From assembly GCF_018638295.1 (NCBI RefSeq), contig NZ_JABTTS010000030.1:135884-189933 (forward strand): DNA of 54,050 nt, written 5' to 3'. A model generated the notes under the pieces. The model did not search any database. It saw only the letters and a program-made list of their open reading frames with translations, and had not been told where the DNA came from. This document shows positions 41,793-50,165 of the stretch, piece by piece. This stretch comes from Streptomyces sp. CHD11 (lineage in GTDB: Bacteria > Actinomycetota > Actinomycetes > Streptomycetales > Streptomycetaceae). The number at the start of each line of letters is the position of its first letter. Positions within the stretch are counted from its first letter, which is position 1. The position numbers and the translations under genes are program-made.

Positions 41793-41922
41793 GCGGGCAG
41801 TCGTGCCTCACCCAGTGCCTGGGGGCGATGGGAGCCCCCCTCATGGGGTCCCCCCGCTCGAGCGAAGCCGAGAGTGGGGGAGGTACCCGCAAGCGCCGGG
41901 CTGCGCAACACCCCCGCCCAGC
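41793..41922. repeat. dispersed intergenic repeat, copy 3
   Basis: Same core as copy 2 (GGGGTCCCCCCGCTCGAGCG, then GAAGCCGAGAGTGGGGGA) and same end (GGCTGCGCAACACCCCCGCC), and shares GCGGGCAGTCGTGCCT with copy 1. It occupies most of the 285-base gap 41749-42033, which holds no gene; a short ACCAAGC repeat follows at 41936-41960. Confidence 0.8.
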
Positions 41923-42033
41923 GCCCACACCGGGCACCAAGCACCAAGCACCAAGCACCAACCCGAAACCGAACGGTCCGCCCGGAGAACCCGGACGGAC
42001 CGTCAGTCAGACACCACCACGCGAACTACGAGA

Positions 42034-42753
42034 TCACGCCGCCAGATCCCGCTCGTCCGGCTCCGGCCCACTCCCCGCGGACCCGCCCCGGGCCCCGTGC
42101 CCCGCACGCCCTCGCTCACGTCCCCGCCGCCCCTGGGCGACGATCAGCCACCCACCCCGCGGCGACCGCTCGACCGCCCGCATCAGCGGGGTCAGCAGAG
42201 CCATGGCAAGCGGCGAGAGCAACAGCGCGACAGCCGTACCGAGCGCGAGCCCGCCCACGACGTCCGTCGGATAGTGCACACCCATGTAGACGCGGATGAA
42301 ACCGCCCACCAGCCCGAGCACCAGCGCGACGATCCCGAGCCTGCGGCTGGCCAGGAACAGACCCACCGCCAGCGCCATGCAGAGCGTCGCGTGGTCGCTG
42401 ACGAACGAGTAGTCGGTCTTGCCGTCGACCAGGACCTCGAGCCCCTCATGGTCGTTGAAGGGCCGAGGCCGTTCCACGAAGCCACGTATCGGCACGTTGA
42501 CCAGCACCGCGACGCCCGCCGCCAGCGGGGCCCACACCAGGGCCGCCACGGTCGGGGCCGCGTCCTCGCCGCCCCGTCTCCTGACGCCCCACCAGCACCA
42601 CACCAGCATCCCCAGCAGGGCGAACAGGATGCCGAACTCGCCCACGAACTCCATCACGTGGTCGAACCACGGCGGCGCCTGCTTGGCGAGGCCGTTGATG
42701 TCATAGAGCAGGTCGACGTCGGGGTTCGACCCGGAATCGGCGAGTCCAGCCAT
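42034..42753 (-). CDS. PAP2-family membrane phosphatase
   Basis: A 239-aa protein with about five TM helices. The three phosphatase motifs are VERPRP (residues 93-98), YSFVSDHAT (His121) and RVYMGVHYPTDVVGG (Arg154, His160, Asp164). The S-D-H in place of S-G-H is common in actinobacterial members. It probably dephosphorylates an undecaprenyl- or phosphatidic acid-type lipid outside the membrane. The Arg/Gly-rich tail of 35 aa is low complexity. ATG start 42753. Confidence 0.88.
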   Translation of the reverse strand: MAGLADSGSNPDVDLLYDINGLAKQAPPWFDHVMEFVGEFGILFALLGMLVWCWWGVRRRGGEDAAPTVAALVWAPLAAGVAVLVNVPIRGFVERPRPFNDHEGLEVLVDGKTDYSFVSDHATLCMALAVGLFLASRRLGIVALVLGLVGGFIRVYMGVHYPTDVVGGLALGTAVALLLSPLAMALLTPLMRAVERSPRGGWLIVAQGRRGRERGRAGHGARGGSAGSGPEPDERDLAA

Positions 42754-42965
42754 GGTGCTGCGGCCCCTTCGTCATATCTCCCGGCGCACCGTTCGTACGC
42801 CGCCTTCAACCACCCCCGTGGTCCGTAGATCCGCTCATCGGCTCGGCTACGTCAACAGGAACGCACGACCCCCGTTGATACGTTCCACGCTCTACCGAAT
42901 GATCACGCAGACGTTATCGAAGAGAGATGCATCTCCGCAGCTCAGGGGGATGGTCAACGCTCCGC

Positions 42966-43967
42966 TCACACCGTCGTGGGGAGTGCTTTCGCGCCATCTT
43001 CGGTGACACGGGTGGCACCAAAGTAGTCAGGAGTGTCGATCGGGTCGAATCGGATCCGGGCACCGGTGCGGGGCGCGTCGATCATGTACCCACCGCCGAC
43101 ATAAATGCCCACATGCCGGATGGCCCGCGAATTGGTCAGGTCGTCCGAGAAGAACACCAGATCGCCCGGGAGCAGTTCCTCCCGCTTCGGATGCGGCCCC
43201 GCGTTGTACTGGTCGTTCGCCACGCGCGGCAGAGTGATCCCCACACTCTCGTACGCCGCCTTGGTCAGCCCCGAGCAGTCGAACCGTCCGCCCTGCTCAG
43301 GCGTGCCGTTGCCGCCCCAGAGGTACAGCGTGCCCAGCTTCTGCTGCGCGTACGCGATGGCGCCGGCGGCCTGCTCGGACGGGTCGACCCGTCCGACCGG
43401 CGCCGCGAAACTCTTCTCCAGCGCCTGGATGCGCCTGACGTAGTTCTGCGTCTCCTTGTACGGCGGAACACCCCCGTACTTGATGACCGCGTACGCCCCC
43501 GCGTTGTACGAGGCGAGCATGTTTTCGGTCAGATTTCCGCCGACGTCCTTCACATAGCCGGCGAGCGCGCAGTCGTACGTCGCCGCCGACGGGATCGCGT
43601 CCTTCGGGTCCCATACGTCCCGGTCCCCGTCCCCGTCCCCGTCGATGCCGTGCGTGGCCCAGGTGCCGGGGATGAACTGGGCGATGCCCTGCGCCGCCGC
43701 GTGGCTCTGCGCCTTCGGGTTGAACCCGCTCTCCTGGTAGAGCTGGGCGGCGAGCAGGGCGGGGTTGATGGCGGGGCAGAGGTTCCCCCACTTCTGCACG
43801 AGCGCCTGGTACGCGGCCGGCACGCTCCCCTTGGCGAGCGTCTTGGCCCCCCCGCCCGCTCCGCCCGCGACGTTCCCGGCGATGACGTAGACCCCGACGA
43901 CCAGCAGCATCACGAAGGCGAGCACGGAGCCGACGGCAAGGGTCGCACCGATCCAGACCTTACGCAC
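42966..43967 (-). CDS. SLT lytic transglycosylase + NlpC/P60 cell-wall hydrolase (VirB1-like role)
   Basis: A 333-aa two-domain peptidoglycan hydrolase. TM anchor VLAFVMLLVVGVYVIAG (about 15-31); SLT-type muramidase domain (about 45-170) with catalytic-type Glu79 in QLYQESGFNPKA and IAQFIPGTWATHG; then an NlpC/P60 endopeptidase (about 205-310) with Cys in FDCSGLTKAAY and His in IRHVGIYVG. This combination is common in Gram-positive type IV secretion loci, where it opens the wall. GTG 43967 is preferred to TTG 43973 because GAGGGG lies 9 bases upstream. It is divergent from the secretion-like genes at 44517 onwards. Confidence 0.9.
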   Translation of the reverse strand: MRKVWIGATLAVGSVLAFVMLLVVGVYVIAGNVAGGAGGGAKTLAKGSVPAAYQALVQKWGNLCPAINPALLAAQLYQESGFNPKAQSHAAAQGIAQFIPGTWATHGIDGDGDGDRDVWDPKDAIPSAATYDCALAGYVKDVGGNLTENMLASYNAGAYAVIKYGGVPPYKETQNYVRRIQALEKSFAAPVGRVDPSEQAAGAIAYAQQKLGTLYLWGGNGTPEQGGRFDCSGLTKAAYESVGITLPRVANDQYNAGPHPKREELLPGDLVFFSDDLTNSRAIRHVGIYVGGGYMIDAPRTGARIRFDPIDTPDYFGATRVTEDGAKALPTTV

Positions 43968-44516
43968 CGTCAACCACCCCTCACTGTCCGGCAGTCCACC
44001 GCCGTCCGACAGTGTAGAGGCAGCCCCCGCCCCATGGGGTGATCACGTGTACGAAGCCGCACACGGGTCGTCCCCAGGGAGCCGGCCGACGGGGTGCGAT
44101 CCCGGTCACCACCCTGGCCAGGGGGCCGCCGACGCGGTACCTCGTACGTCAGAGGGAGCAGGACGTGGACCTGTCTGCAGTAGACGACGTGGACGTACAG
44201 AAAGCAGAGAAACGTCACACACGCCCTCGAACGAGCGCCCCGATGGCACCAGCACCACGGTGCTCACACGTCAGAAACGAGGGACGGAAGCGTCGTTGCC
44301 CGCCGTAACACGCCGTGATACACAGAGTGACGATACGACTCTTCACCCATCGGAGCGCGCCCCTGCCGGGGTCCGGCGCGCGCCGGTGGCAAGCTGTTCC
44401 TACGAAACCCGCCAACGGATGACGCCAAGTCGACATGCGACAGCGGCATTGTCGGCGACAATAGGGCCTGACCTCTGCACCACCGCAGAGGTAGCGGAAC
44501 TACCCATACAGGGGCG
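43968..44516. other. 549-bp divergent region upstream of the secretion-like genes
   Basis: No convincing gene. It must hold promoters for the hydrolase (minus) and the secretion-like operon (plus). Two inverted repeats lie near the right end: ATTGTC/GACAAT (44448-44462) and ACCTCTGC/GCAGAGGT (44471-44492). I checked for a c-di-AMP (ydaO) riboswitch before the hydrolase and do not see one. Confidence 0.5.
44471..44492 (+). promoter_or_regulatory. 8-bp hairpin in the leader of the secretion-like operon
   Basis: ACCTCTGC (44471-44478), loop ACCACC, GCAGAGGT (44485-44492); 24 bases before the first start codon. It could be an operator or an RNA hairpin near the ribosome-binding site. Inferred. 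Confidence 0.4.
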
Positions 44517-44834
44517 GTGACTTACGTGTTCTTCGCGGCCGACGAGGGAGACATCAACACCATTATCGGCGGGATCGCCCCGGACTGGGGCCCCTTCGGC
44601 AGCCTGGGCAACGAGGCCAAGATTCTGATCGAAGTGGTCATGGCGATCGCCATCCTGCTCTGCCTGGGCATCGCCATCTGGGGGGCGGCCAAACAGCGCA
44701 TCGGTGCCACCGCGCTGAGGGACACGTTCAGCGCCGAACAGGGCAAGGGCCTCATCATCGCGGGGCTCACGGGCGTCTTCATCATCGGCTCGCTCGGCAC
44801 ACTGTTCACCATCGTGTACGGCATGGCCGTCTAG
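44517..44834 (+). CDS. two-TM pilin-like protein (VirB2/TrbC-like)
   Basis: A 105-aa protein: short N-terminus VTYVFFAADEGDINTIIGG, TM1 ILIEVVMAIAILLCLGIAIWGA, a positively charged loop KQRIGATALRDTFSAEQGK, and TM2 LIIAGLTGVFIIGSLGTLFTIVYGMA. Two helices joined by a basic cytosolic loop is the layout of VirB2/TrbC-type subunits, and it is the first plus-strand gene of a locus with VirB4, VirB6 and VirB8-like genes. There is no cleaved signal peptide. Start 44517 (GTG) or 44526 (GTG). The pilin role is inferred from size, topology and order. Confidence 0.7.
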   Translation: MTYVFFAADEGDINTIIGGIAPDWGPFGSLGNEAKILIEVVMAIAILLCLGIAIWGAAKQRIGATALRDTFSAEQGKGLIIAGLTGVFIIGSLGTLFTIVYGMAV

Positions 44835-44924
44835 GTCCCACCCCCATCGGTCCGACCGGGCACGCCCGGCTCCCCTCCATCCCACCCGCCCGTCATGCCC
44901 ACCGGCTGAGGTTGCGTCTCCCTG

Positions 44925-45038
44925 ATGTCCAGTCACCACACCGCGCGCGAACGGCAGCCGGCCCGGCTACCGTCGTACGTGGAGTACCCGGAGTACGAGG
45001 TGTTTCCGCACAACGCTGAGAGGGCGTACGCGGCATGA
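44925..45038 (+). CDS. 37-aa hypothetical ORF coupled to the VirB8-like gene
   Basis: ATG 44925 reads MSSHHTARERQPARLPSY, then VEYPEYEVFPHNAERAYAA and a TGA that overlaps the next ATG (45035-45038). About 84 percent of codons end in G or C, like real genes here. No good Shine-Dalgarno is present. Tyr/Glu-rich, no TM. It may be a real small component or just a coupling leader. Confidence 0.42.
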   Translation: MSSHHTARERQPARLPSYVEYPEYEVFPHNAERAYAA

Positions 45039-45844
45039 GTCCCGGAGACGACACCGGCCAGACCCGCACCCGCCTGCCGGAAGGGGGCGGCGACCCGTAC
45101 GGCGGCGGACGCAGAGGCGGCCGCTCGTCGTCGCGCAGCCTCGTCACGGTGGTCGGCGTGGTGGTGCTCCTCATCGCCGCGATCGCCTTCGCGAACCGTG
45201 GAGGAGACGATTCCGCAGCGGAGGAGAGCGGCTCCGCCGACTCCCCCAAGTCGGCGGCGACGGCCCCTTCCGGAGAGAAGCCGGTGACCTCGAAGGCAGC
45301 GGGCATCCCGACGGGCTTCCCCCACGACCGGCAGGGGGCGGAGAGCGCGGCGGCGAACTACACGGTGGCCCTGGGCTCCGCCGAGATGTTCGACAAGGAC
45401 CGGCGGCGTGAGATCGTGACCACCGTCTATGCGCGGGACGCAGCCGCCGCCCGGCAGACGGACCTGGATCAGGCCTACTCGAACGCGGAGTTCCTGGCCA
45501 ACATCGGCCTGGACAAGGACGGCAAGGCCCCCGCCGGACAGTCCTTCGTCTCCCGGGTGATCCCGGTGGGCACCAAGGTGACGTCGTCCAGCTCGGACGA
45601 TGCCTCCGTGGAGGTCTGGTACACCTCGCTGTTCGGCCTGTCCGGTGAGGGCTCGACCAATCCGGTCACCGAGAGCTGGTACACCACGACGTACCAGCTG
45701 AAGTGGACCGAGAACGACTGGAAGGTCATCGACTTCCAGCAGAAAGACGGACCTGTCCCGGTCGGGGACGACCAGAAGGCCTCCACTGCCGACGACATGA
45801 CGAAGGCCGTCGAGGAGTACGGAGGGTTCACGTATGCGCGCTAA
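45035..45844 (+). CDS. VirB8-like bitopic membrane protein
   Basis: A 269-aa protein. Cytosolic N-terminus (1-35, Gly/Arg-rich), TM helix SLVTVVGVVVLLIAAIAFA (about 35-53), an acidic/Ser-rich linker, then a domain (about 95-260) with AAANYTVALGSAEMF, VEVWYTSLFGLSG and WYTTTYQLKWTENDWKVIDFQQKDGPVPV. The single N-terminal TM plus an NTF2-like exported domain is the VirB8/TcpC pattern. Role as a scaffold of the secretion channel is inferred from topology and neighbours. It overlaps the next gene by 11 bases. Confidence 0.72.
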   Translation: MSPGDDTGQTRTRLPEGGGDPYGGGRRGGRSSSRSLVTVVGVVVLLIAAIAFANRGGDDSAAEESGSADSPKSAATAPSGEKPVTSKAAGIPTGFPHDRQGAESAAANYTVALGSAEMFDKDRRREIVTTVYARDAAAARQTDLDQAYSNAEFLANIGLDKDGKAPAGQSFVSRVIPVGTKVTSSSSDDASVEVWYTSLFGLSGEGSTNPVTESWYTTTYQLKWTENDWKVIDFQQKDGPVPVGDDQKASTADDMTKAVEEYGGFTYAR

Positions 45845-47174
45845 CCACCGCTTCCTCGGACTCACGGCAGTCGTCACCGCCGTGCAGGCCACCGCATTGC
45901 TGCTCGCCGGCCGGGCCTACGCCGAGCCCACGCCCACCGCCCCGGGCACAGGCTCCCCATCCCCTGCGCCCACGGACAGCAACAACCCCTGCGACCTCAT
46001 CCGGGGCCGCGCCAAGGACTACTGCGAAAAAGGCGAAGCCGCCTCCAACGGCACCACCACCCTCGATGACCCCTCCACCACCCTCGACCCCCTCGCCTCC
46101 CTCGCCCAGGGCTGCGCCGACGCCGCCTCCTGGACGATCAAGCAGCTCAGCGGAGCCGTCGAGGACACCGCGAGCGTCGACTTCACCAACGACACGTTCC
46201 TCCAGCAGTACGCCGTCGTCTTCGCCGCGTCGACGATCCTCACCCTCCTCCTCTGGCTGCTCGCGGTCGCCAAGCGAGCGGTACGCGGCGTGCCCCTCGC
46301 CACCGCGCTCTCCGAGGCGATCGGCTTCCTCTGGCTGACGGTCCTCGCCTCCGCGTTCACTCCGCTGATCCTCTACACCGTCGTCTCCGCCACCGACAGC
46401 ATCACCGACGTACTGGCGAAGGCGACCGGCGACCAGACGGACACGTTCTTCGGCACCTTCGCCGGCGCGCTCGAGAAGGGCGACGACATCGGCGGCGGCC
46501 CGATCATGCTGATCGTCGTCTCCCTCGTCTCCATCCTCGCCGCCGGCATCCTCTGGCTGGAGCTCGTCATCCGCGCCGCCCTGCTCTACGTCGGCGCCCT
46601 CCTCGGCACGGTCGTCTACGCGGGCCTGGTCGACAAGAACCTGTGGGGTCACGTACGCCGCTGGGCGGGCATCATGATCGCCGTGATCCTCGTGAAGCCG
46701 GTGATCGTGATCGTGCTCGGCCTCGCCGGCGCGCTCTCCGCCGAGGACGGCCCCGACGCGTTCTCCGCCGTGGTCTCCGGACTGGCGATCATCCTGCTCG
46801 CGATCTTCGCCTCCGCCATGATCTACCGCTTCGTCCCCGGCTTCGGCGACGAGATCGCCGGCTCCCGCAACAACCGCCTCATGCAGGGCGCCGAGAGCAA
46901 GGCCGCCGCCGTCATCAGCTCCCCGGCGACCCTGGTCGCCCAGGGCATCAAGACCCACAGCACCCGCGCCGACAACAACGGGGGCGGCCAGTCCTCCGGC
47001 GCCCGCCCCTCGAACCCCGCCTCCGGCGGAGTCGCCGCCCACAGCTCACGCACGCCGAGCGGCGGTGGAACGGCCGCAGCCCCCGCGCCCCGGTCGAGCA
47101 GCCCGCTCAACACCCCCCACGCCGGCAACACCCGCAACAGCAGTACCAACCGCACGGGAGGTGAAGGGCGTTGA
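45834..47174 (+). CDS. VirB6/TrbL-like polytopic membrane protein
   Basis: A 446-aa protein with a signal peptide (LGLTAVVTAVQATALLLAGRAYA), an exported segment with Cys (NPCDLIRGRAKDYCEKG), then six or so TM helices between residues 125 and 345 (YAVVFAASTILTLLLWLLAVA, AIGFLWLTVLASAFTPLILY, IMLIVVSLVSILAAGILWLELVIRAALLYVGALLG, IMIAVILVKPVIVIVLGLAGAL, AIILLAIFASAMIYRFV), and a ~90-aa low-complexity cytosolic tail rich in Ser, Gly, Asn. The aromatic helix with LWLELVIRAALLY matches the VirB6/TrbL family core. The stop overlaps the next TTG start. Confidence 0.78.
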   Translation: MRANHRFLGLTAVVTAVQATALLLAGRAYAEPTPTAPGTGSPSPAPTDSNNPCDLIRGRAKDYCEKGEAASNGTTTLDDPSTTLDPLASLAQGCADAASWTIKQLSGAVEDTASVDFTNDTFLQQYAVVFAASTILTLLLWLLAVAKRAVRGVPLATALSEAIGFLWLTVLASAFTPLILYTVVSATDSITDVLAKATGDQTDTFFGTFAGALEKGDDIGGGPIMLIVVSLVSILAAGILWLELVIRAALLYVGALLGTVVYAGLVDKNLWGHVRRWAGIMIAVILVKPVIVIVLGLAGALSAEDGPDAFSAVVSGLAIILLAIFASAMIYRFVPGFGDEIAGSRNNRLMQGAESKAAAVISSPATLVAQGIKTHSTRADNNGGGQSSGARPSNPASGGVAAHSSRTPSGGGTAAAPAPRSSSPLNTPHAGNTRNSSTNRTGGEGR

Positions 47175-48730
47175 CGACCGAGTCCCATCTGTCCCATCCG
47201 ATCACGCCCCGCCGTACGTATCTGATCGGCCGCGCCCGGCCGAACGCGATCGTCGGCCGCAATCGCGAGACCGGTGAGATCGCGCTGATCGTCGTGGGCG
47301 CGTTCCTCGGCATGATGTGCGGGCTCCTCGTCCCCGTCCTGTCCGCGCGGATCGTGCTGCTCGCGGGCCTGCCGATGCTGGGACTGGCCGCCGTGTACGT
47401 GCCCTACAAGGGCCGCACCTTCTACAAGTGGTTCGAGATCAACCGCAGCTACAAGCGCACCGTCCGCCGCGGCACCACCTACCGCTCCGGCGTCGTCGAG
47501 GCGGGCACCCGCCTCGACGGGCGCGAGGTGGAGATCGGGCCGCCGCCCGGGATCGGGCGGATCACCTGGCTCGCCGCCCCCTTCGGCCCGGACGAGATCG
47601 CCGTACTGCTGCACGCGGACCGCAAGACCGTCACCGCCGCGATCGAGATCGAGGGCCCGGGAGTCGGTCTGCGCGACTCCGAGGACCAGGAAGCCCTCGT
47701 CGACCGCTTCGGCACCCTGCTCAAGCACGTCGCCAACGGCGACGGCTTCGTGACCCGCATCCAGATGCTGGCCCGCACCCTCCCCGCCGACCCCGACGCG
47801 CACGCCAAGGACGTCTCCGTCCGCGGCGACGAGAAGTCACCACCGTGGCTCCAGCAGTCCTACGACCAGCTGCAGTCGATGGTGTCGACCAGCAGCGAAC
47901 AGCACCGCGCGTACCTCGTCGCCTGCATGCACTACAACCGCGATCTGGCCGCCGAGGCCAGCACCATGGCCCGCGCGATGCGCAGCCAGGGCGGCGGCAA
48001 GGTGGACCGGGACGCGGGGCTCGCCGTCGTCATGGCCCGTGAGCTGACCGACATCTGCTCACGGCTCCAGGAGGCCGACATCCGCGTACGGCAGCCGCTC
48101 GGCCAGAGCAGACTGTCCTCGCTGATCCACTCCATGTACGACCCGGACCACGCCATCGACCACATCCAGGCGATGACGCAGCGCAACGCCTGGCCTGCCG
48201 AGCTGGACGCCATGGAGCCCACCTATCTCCAGGCCAAGACCCGCGAGTCCAGCACCCGCGCCCCCTGGTGCCACGCCACGGCCTGGGTGAAGGAATGGCC
48301 GATGACACCGGTGGGCGTCAACTTCCTCGCGCCGCTGCTCGTCCACACCCCGGACGTGATCCGCACGGTCGCCGTCACCATGGACCTCGAACCCACCGAG
48401 GTCGCCATCGAGCGGATGCTGACCGAGAAGACCAACGACGATGCGGAGGCGTCCCGCGCCGCCAAGATGAACCGCACCGTCGACCCGCGCGACCTCGCCG
48501 CCCACAACCGCCTGGACCAGCGCGGCGAGGACCTCGCCAGCGGCGCCGCCGGCGTCAACCTCGTCGGCTACATCACCGTCTCGTCCCGCACACCCGAGGC
48601 CCTGGCCCGCGACAAGCGGACCATACGGGCGTCGGCCGGAAAGTCGTACCTGAAGCTGGAGTGGTGCGACCGCGAGCACCACCGCGCGTTCGTGAACACA
48701 CTCCCGTTCGCCACCGGCATTCGAAGGTAG
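47171..48730 (+). CDS. SCO6880-family protein (VirB3-like TMs plus VirB4 N-terminal-like domain)
   Basis: A 519-aa protein from a TTG start with GGAGGTGA 6 bases upstream; the start overlaps the previous stop (TTGA). Residues 33-75 form two TM helices (IALIVVGAFLGMMCGLLVPV, IVLLAGLPMLGLAAVYVPY), the VirB3/PrgI layout, followed by a large cytosolic part resembling the N-terminal half of VirB4 (TWLAAPFGPDEIAVLLHAD, QMLARTLPADPDAHA, AHNRLDQRGEDLASGAAGVNLVGYITVS). No Walker motifs. PGAP names such proteins SCO6880 family. The ATPase half is encoded by the next gene. Confidence 0.8.
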   Translation: MTTESHLSHPITPRRTYLIGRARPNAIVGRNRETGEIALIVVGAFLGMMCGLLVPVLSARIVLLAGLPMLGLAAVYVPYKGRTFYKWFEINRSYKRTVRRGTTYRSGVVEAGTRLDGREVEIGPPPGIGRITWLAAPFGPDEIAVLLHADRKTVTAAIEIEGPGVGLRDSEDQEALVDRFGTLLKHVANGDGFVTRIQMLARTLPADPDAHAKDVSVRGDEKSPPWLQQSYDQLQSMVSTSSEQHRAYLVACMHYNRDLAAEASTMARAMRSQGGGKVDRDAGLAVVMARELTDICSRLQEADIRVRQPLGQSRLSSLIHSMYDPDHAIDHIQAMTQRNAWPAELDAMEPTYLQAKTRESSTRAPWCHATAWVKEWPMTPVGVNFLAPLLVHTPDVIRTVAVTMDLEPTEVAIERMLTEKTNDDAEASRAAKMNRTVDPRDLAAHNRLDQRGEDLASGAAGVNLVGYITVSSRTPEALARDKRTIRASAGKSYLKLEWCDREHHRAFVNTLPFATGIRR

Positions 48731-48743
48731 GGGCTGAGCCGAT

Positions 48744-50153
48744 ATGCGGGATCCGCTGTCCGTCGTCACCGACGCCTTCACGTCCTTCCTGTTCGGGAAG
48801 GTCGAGACCACCCGGCTGCCGGTGCGCACGTCCACGGGCCAGGCACAGGCGGTCTACCTGCCGACCGCCGCGCCCGGCCTCGGCGACTCCGGCGTCATCA
48901 TCGGCCGCGAGGTCTACTCCGGCAAGGGCTACATCTACGACCCCTTCCAGCTCTACGGCCAGCAGCTCCCCGCCCCGCACTGGCTGGTCCTCGGCGAGTC
49001 CGGCAACGGCAAGTCGGCGCTGGAGAAGACGTACGTCCTGCGCCAGCTGCGCTTCCGGGACCGACAGGTCGTCGTCCTGGACGCACAGGGCGAGGACGGC
49101 GTCGGCGAGTGGAACCTCGTCGCGCGGGAACTGGGGATCACCCCCATCCGCCTCGACCCGATGGCCGCCCTCGACCACGGCATCCGCCTGAACCCCCTGG
49201 ACCCGTCGATCACCACGACCGGCCAGCTCGCGCTGTTGCGGACCATCATCGAGGTGGCGATGGGGCACAGCCTGGACGAACGCTCCGGCTTCGCCCTGAA
49301 GGTCGCGCACGCCTACGTCAACGAGACCGTCGTCGAACGCCAGCCGGTCCTCTTCGACATCGTCGAGTGCCTGCGCCACCCCGAGCCGGAGTCGGCGGAG
49401 GCGATGAACGTCGCCATAGACGACGTACGGGCGTGGGGCCTGGACGTCGCCCTGGTCCTGGACCGCCTGGTCGACGGTGACCTGCGCGGCATGTTCGACG
49501 GCCCGACGACGGTCGGTATCGACCTCGACGCGCCGCTCATCGTCTTCGACCTGTCCCACATCGACCGCAACTCCATCGCCATGCCGATCCTCATGGCGAT
49601 CGTCGGCGTGTGGCTGGAGCACACCTGGATCCGCCCCGACCGGAAGAAGCGCATCTTCCTGGTCGAGGAGGCCTGGCACATCATCAACAGCCCCTTCGTG
49701 GCCCAGTTGTTCCAGCGGCTGCTGAAGTTCGGACGGCGGCTCGGCCTGTCCTTCGTCGCGGTCGTCCACCATCTGTCCGACGTGGTGGACGGGGCGGCCG
49801 CGAAGGAGGCGGCGGCCATCCTGAAGATGGCGTCGACCCGGACCATCTACGCCCAGAAGGCCGACGAGGCGAGGGCGACCGGCCGTGTCCTCGGCCTGCC
49901 CAGATGGGCGGTGGAGATCATCCCGACGCTCACTCCCGGCATCGCGGTCTGGGACGTCAACGGCAATGTCCAGGTGGTCAAACACCTGGTCACGGAGACC
50001 GAACGCCCACTGGTCTTCACCGACCGGGCGATGACCGAGTCCTCCGCCGACCTCACGGACGACGCACTGCGCGCCGCCGAACTGGAGGCGGAGGAGCGGG
50101 CGGCCGCCTTCGTGGAGCAGCACGTCGGTGACTCCGAGTCGACGGTGGCGTAA
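48744..50153 (+). CDS. VirB4-type ATPase
   Basis: A 469-aa cytosolic ATPase equal to the C-terminal half of VirB4. Walker A GESGNGKSALEK (84-95), Walker B RIFLVEEAWHII (about 303-314), then a conserved arginine region LLKFGRRLGLSFVAVVHHLSDV. VirB4 ATPases power assembly and substrate transfer in type IV secretion. It lies 13 bases after its partner gene. The N-terminal domain is unusually short, consistent with a split VirB4. ATG start. Confidence 0.9.
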   Translation: MRDPLSVVTDAFTSFLFGKVETTRLPVRTSTGQAQAVYLPTAAPGLGDSGVIIGREVYSGKGYIYDPFQLYGQQLPAPHWLVLGESGNGKSALEKTYVLRQLRFRDRQVVVLDAQGEDGVGEWNLVARELGITPIRLDPMAALDHGIRLNPLDPSITTTGQLALLRTIIEVAMGHSLDERSGFALKVAHAYVNETVVERQPVLFDIVECLRHPEPESAEAMNVAIDDVRAWGLDVALVLDRLVDGDLRGMFDGPTTVGIDLDAPLIVFDLSHIDRNSIAMPILMAIVGVWLEHTWIRPDRKKRIFLVEEAWHIINSPFVAQLFQRLLKFGRRLGLSFVAVVHHLSDVVDGAAAKEAAAILKMASTRTIYAQKADEARATGRVLGLPRWAVEIIPTLTPGIAVWDVNGNVQVVKHLVTETERPLVFTDRAMTESSADLTDDALRAAELEAEERAAAFVEQHVGDSESTVA

Positions 50154-50165
50154 GGGGAACGACGC

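Noticed and set aside
43968..44200. c-di-AMP (ydaO) riboswitch upstream of the SLT/NlpC hydrolase
   Set aside because: Such riboswitches often precede wall hydrolase genes in actinobacteria, but the conserved ydaO sequence blocks are not visible on the minus strand here.
44039..44308. 89-codon plus-strand ORF in the divergent region
   Set aside because: No ribosome-binding site, atypical residue composition and no conserved motif; the region is better explained as promoter and leader.
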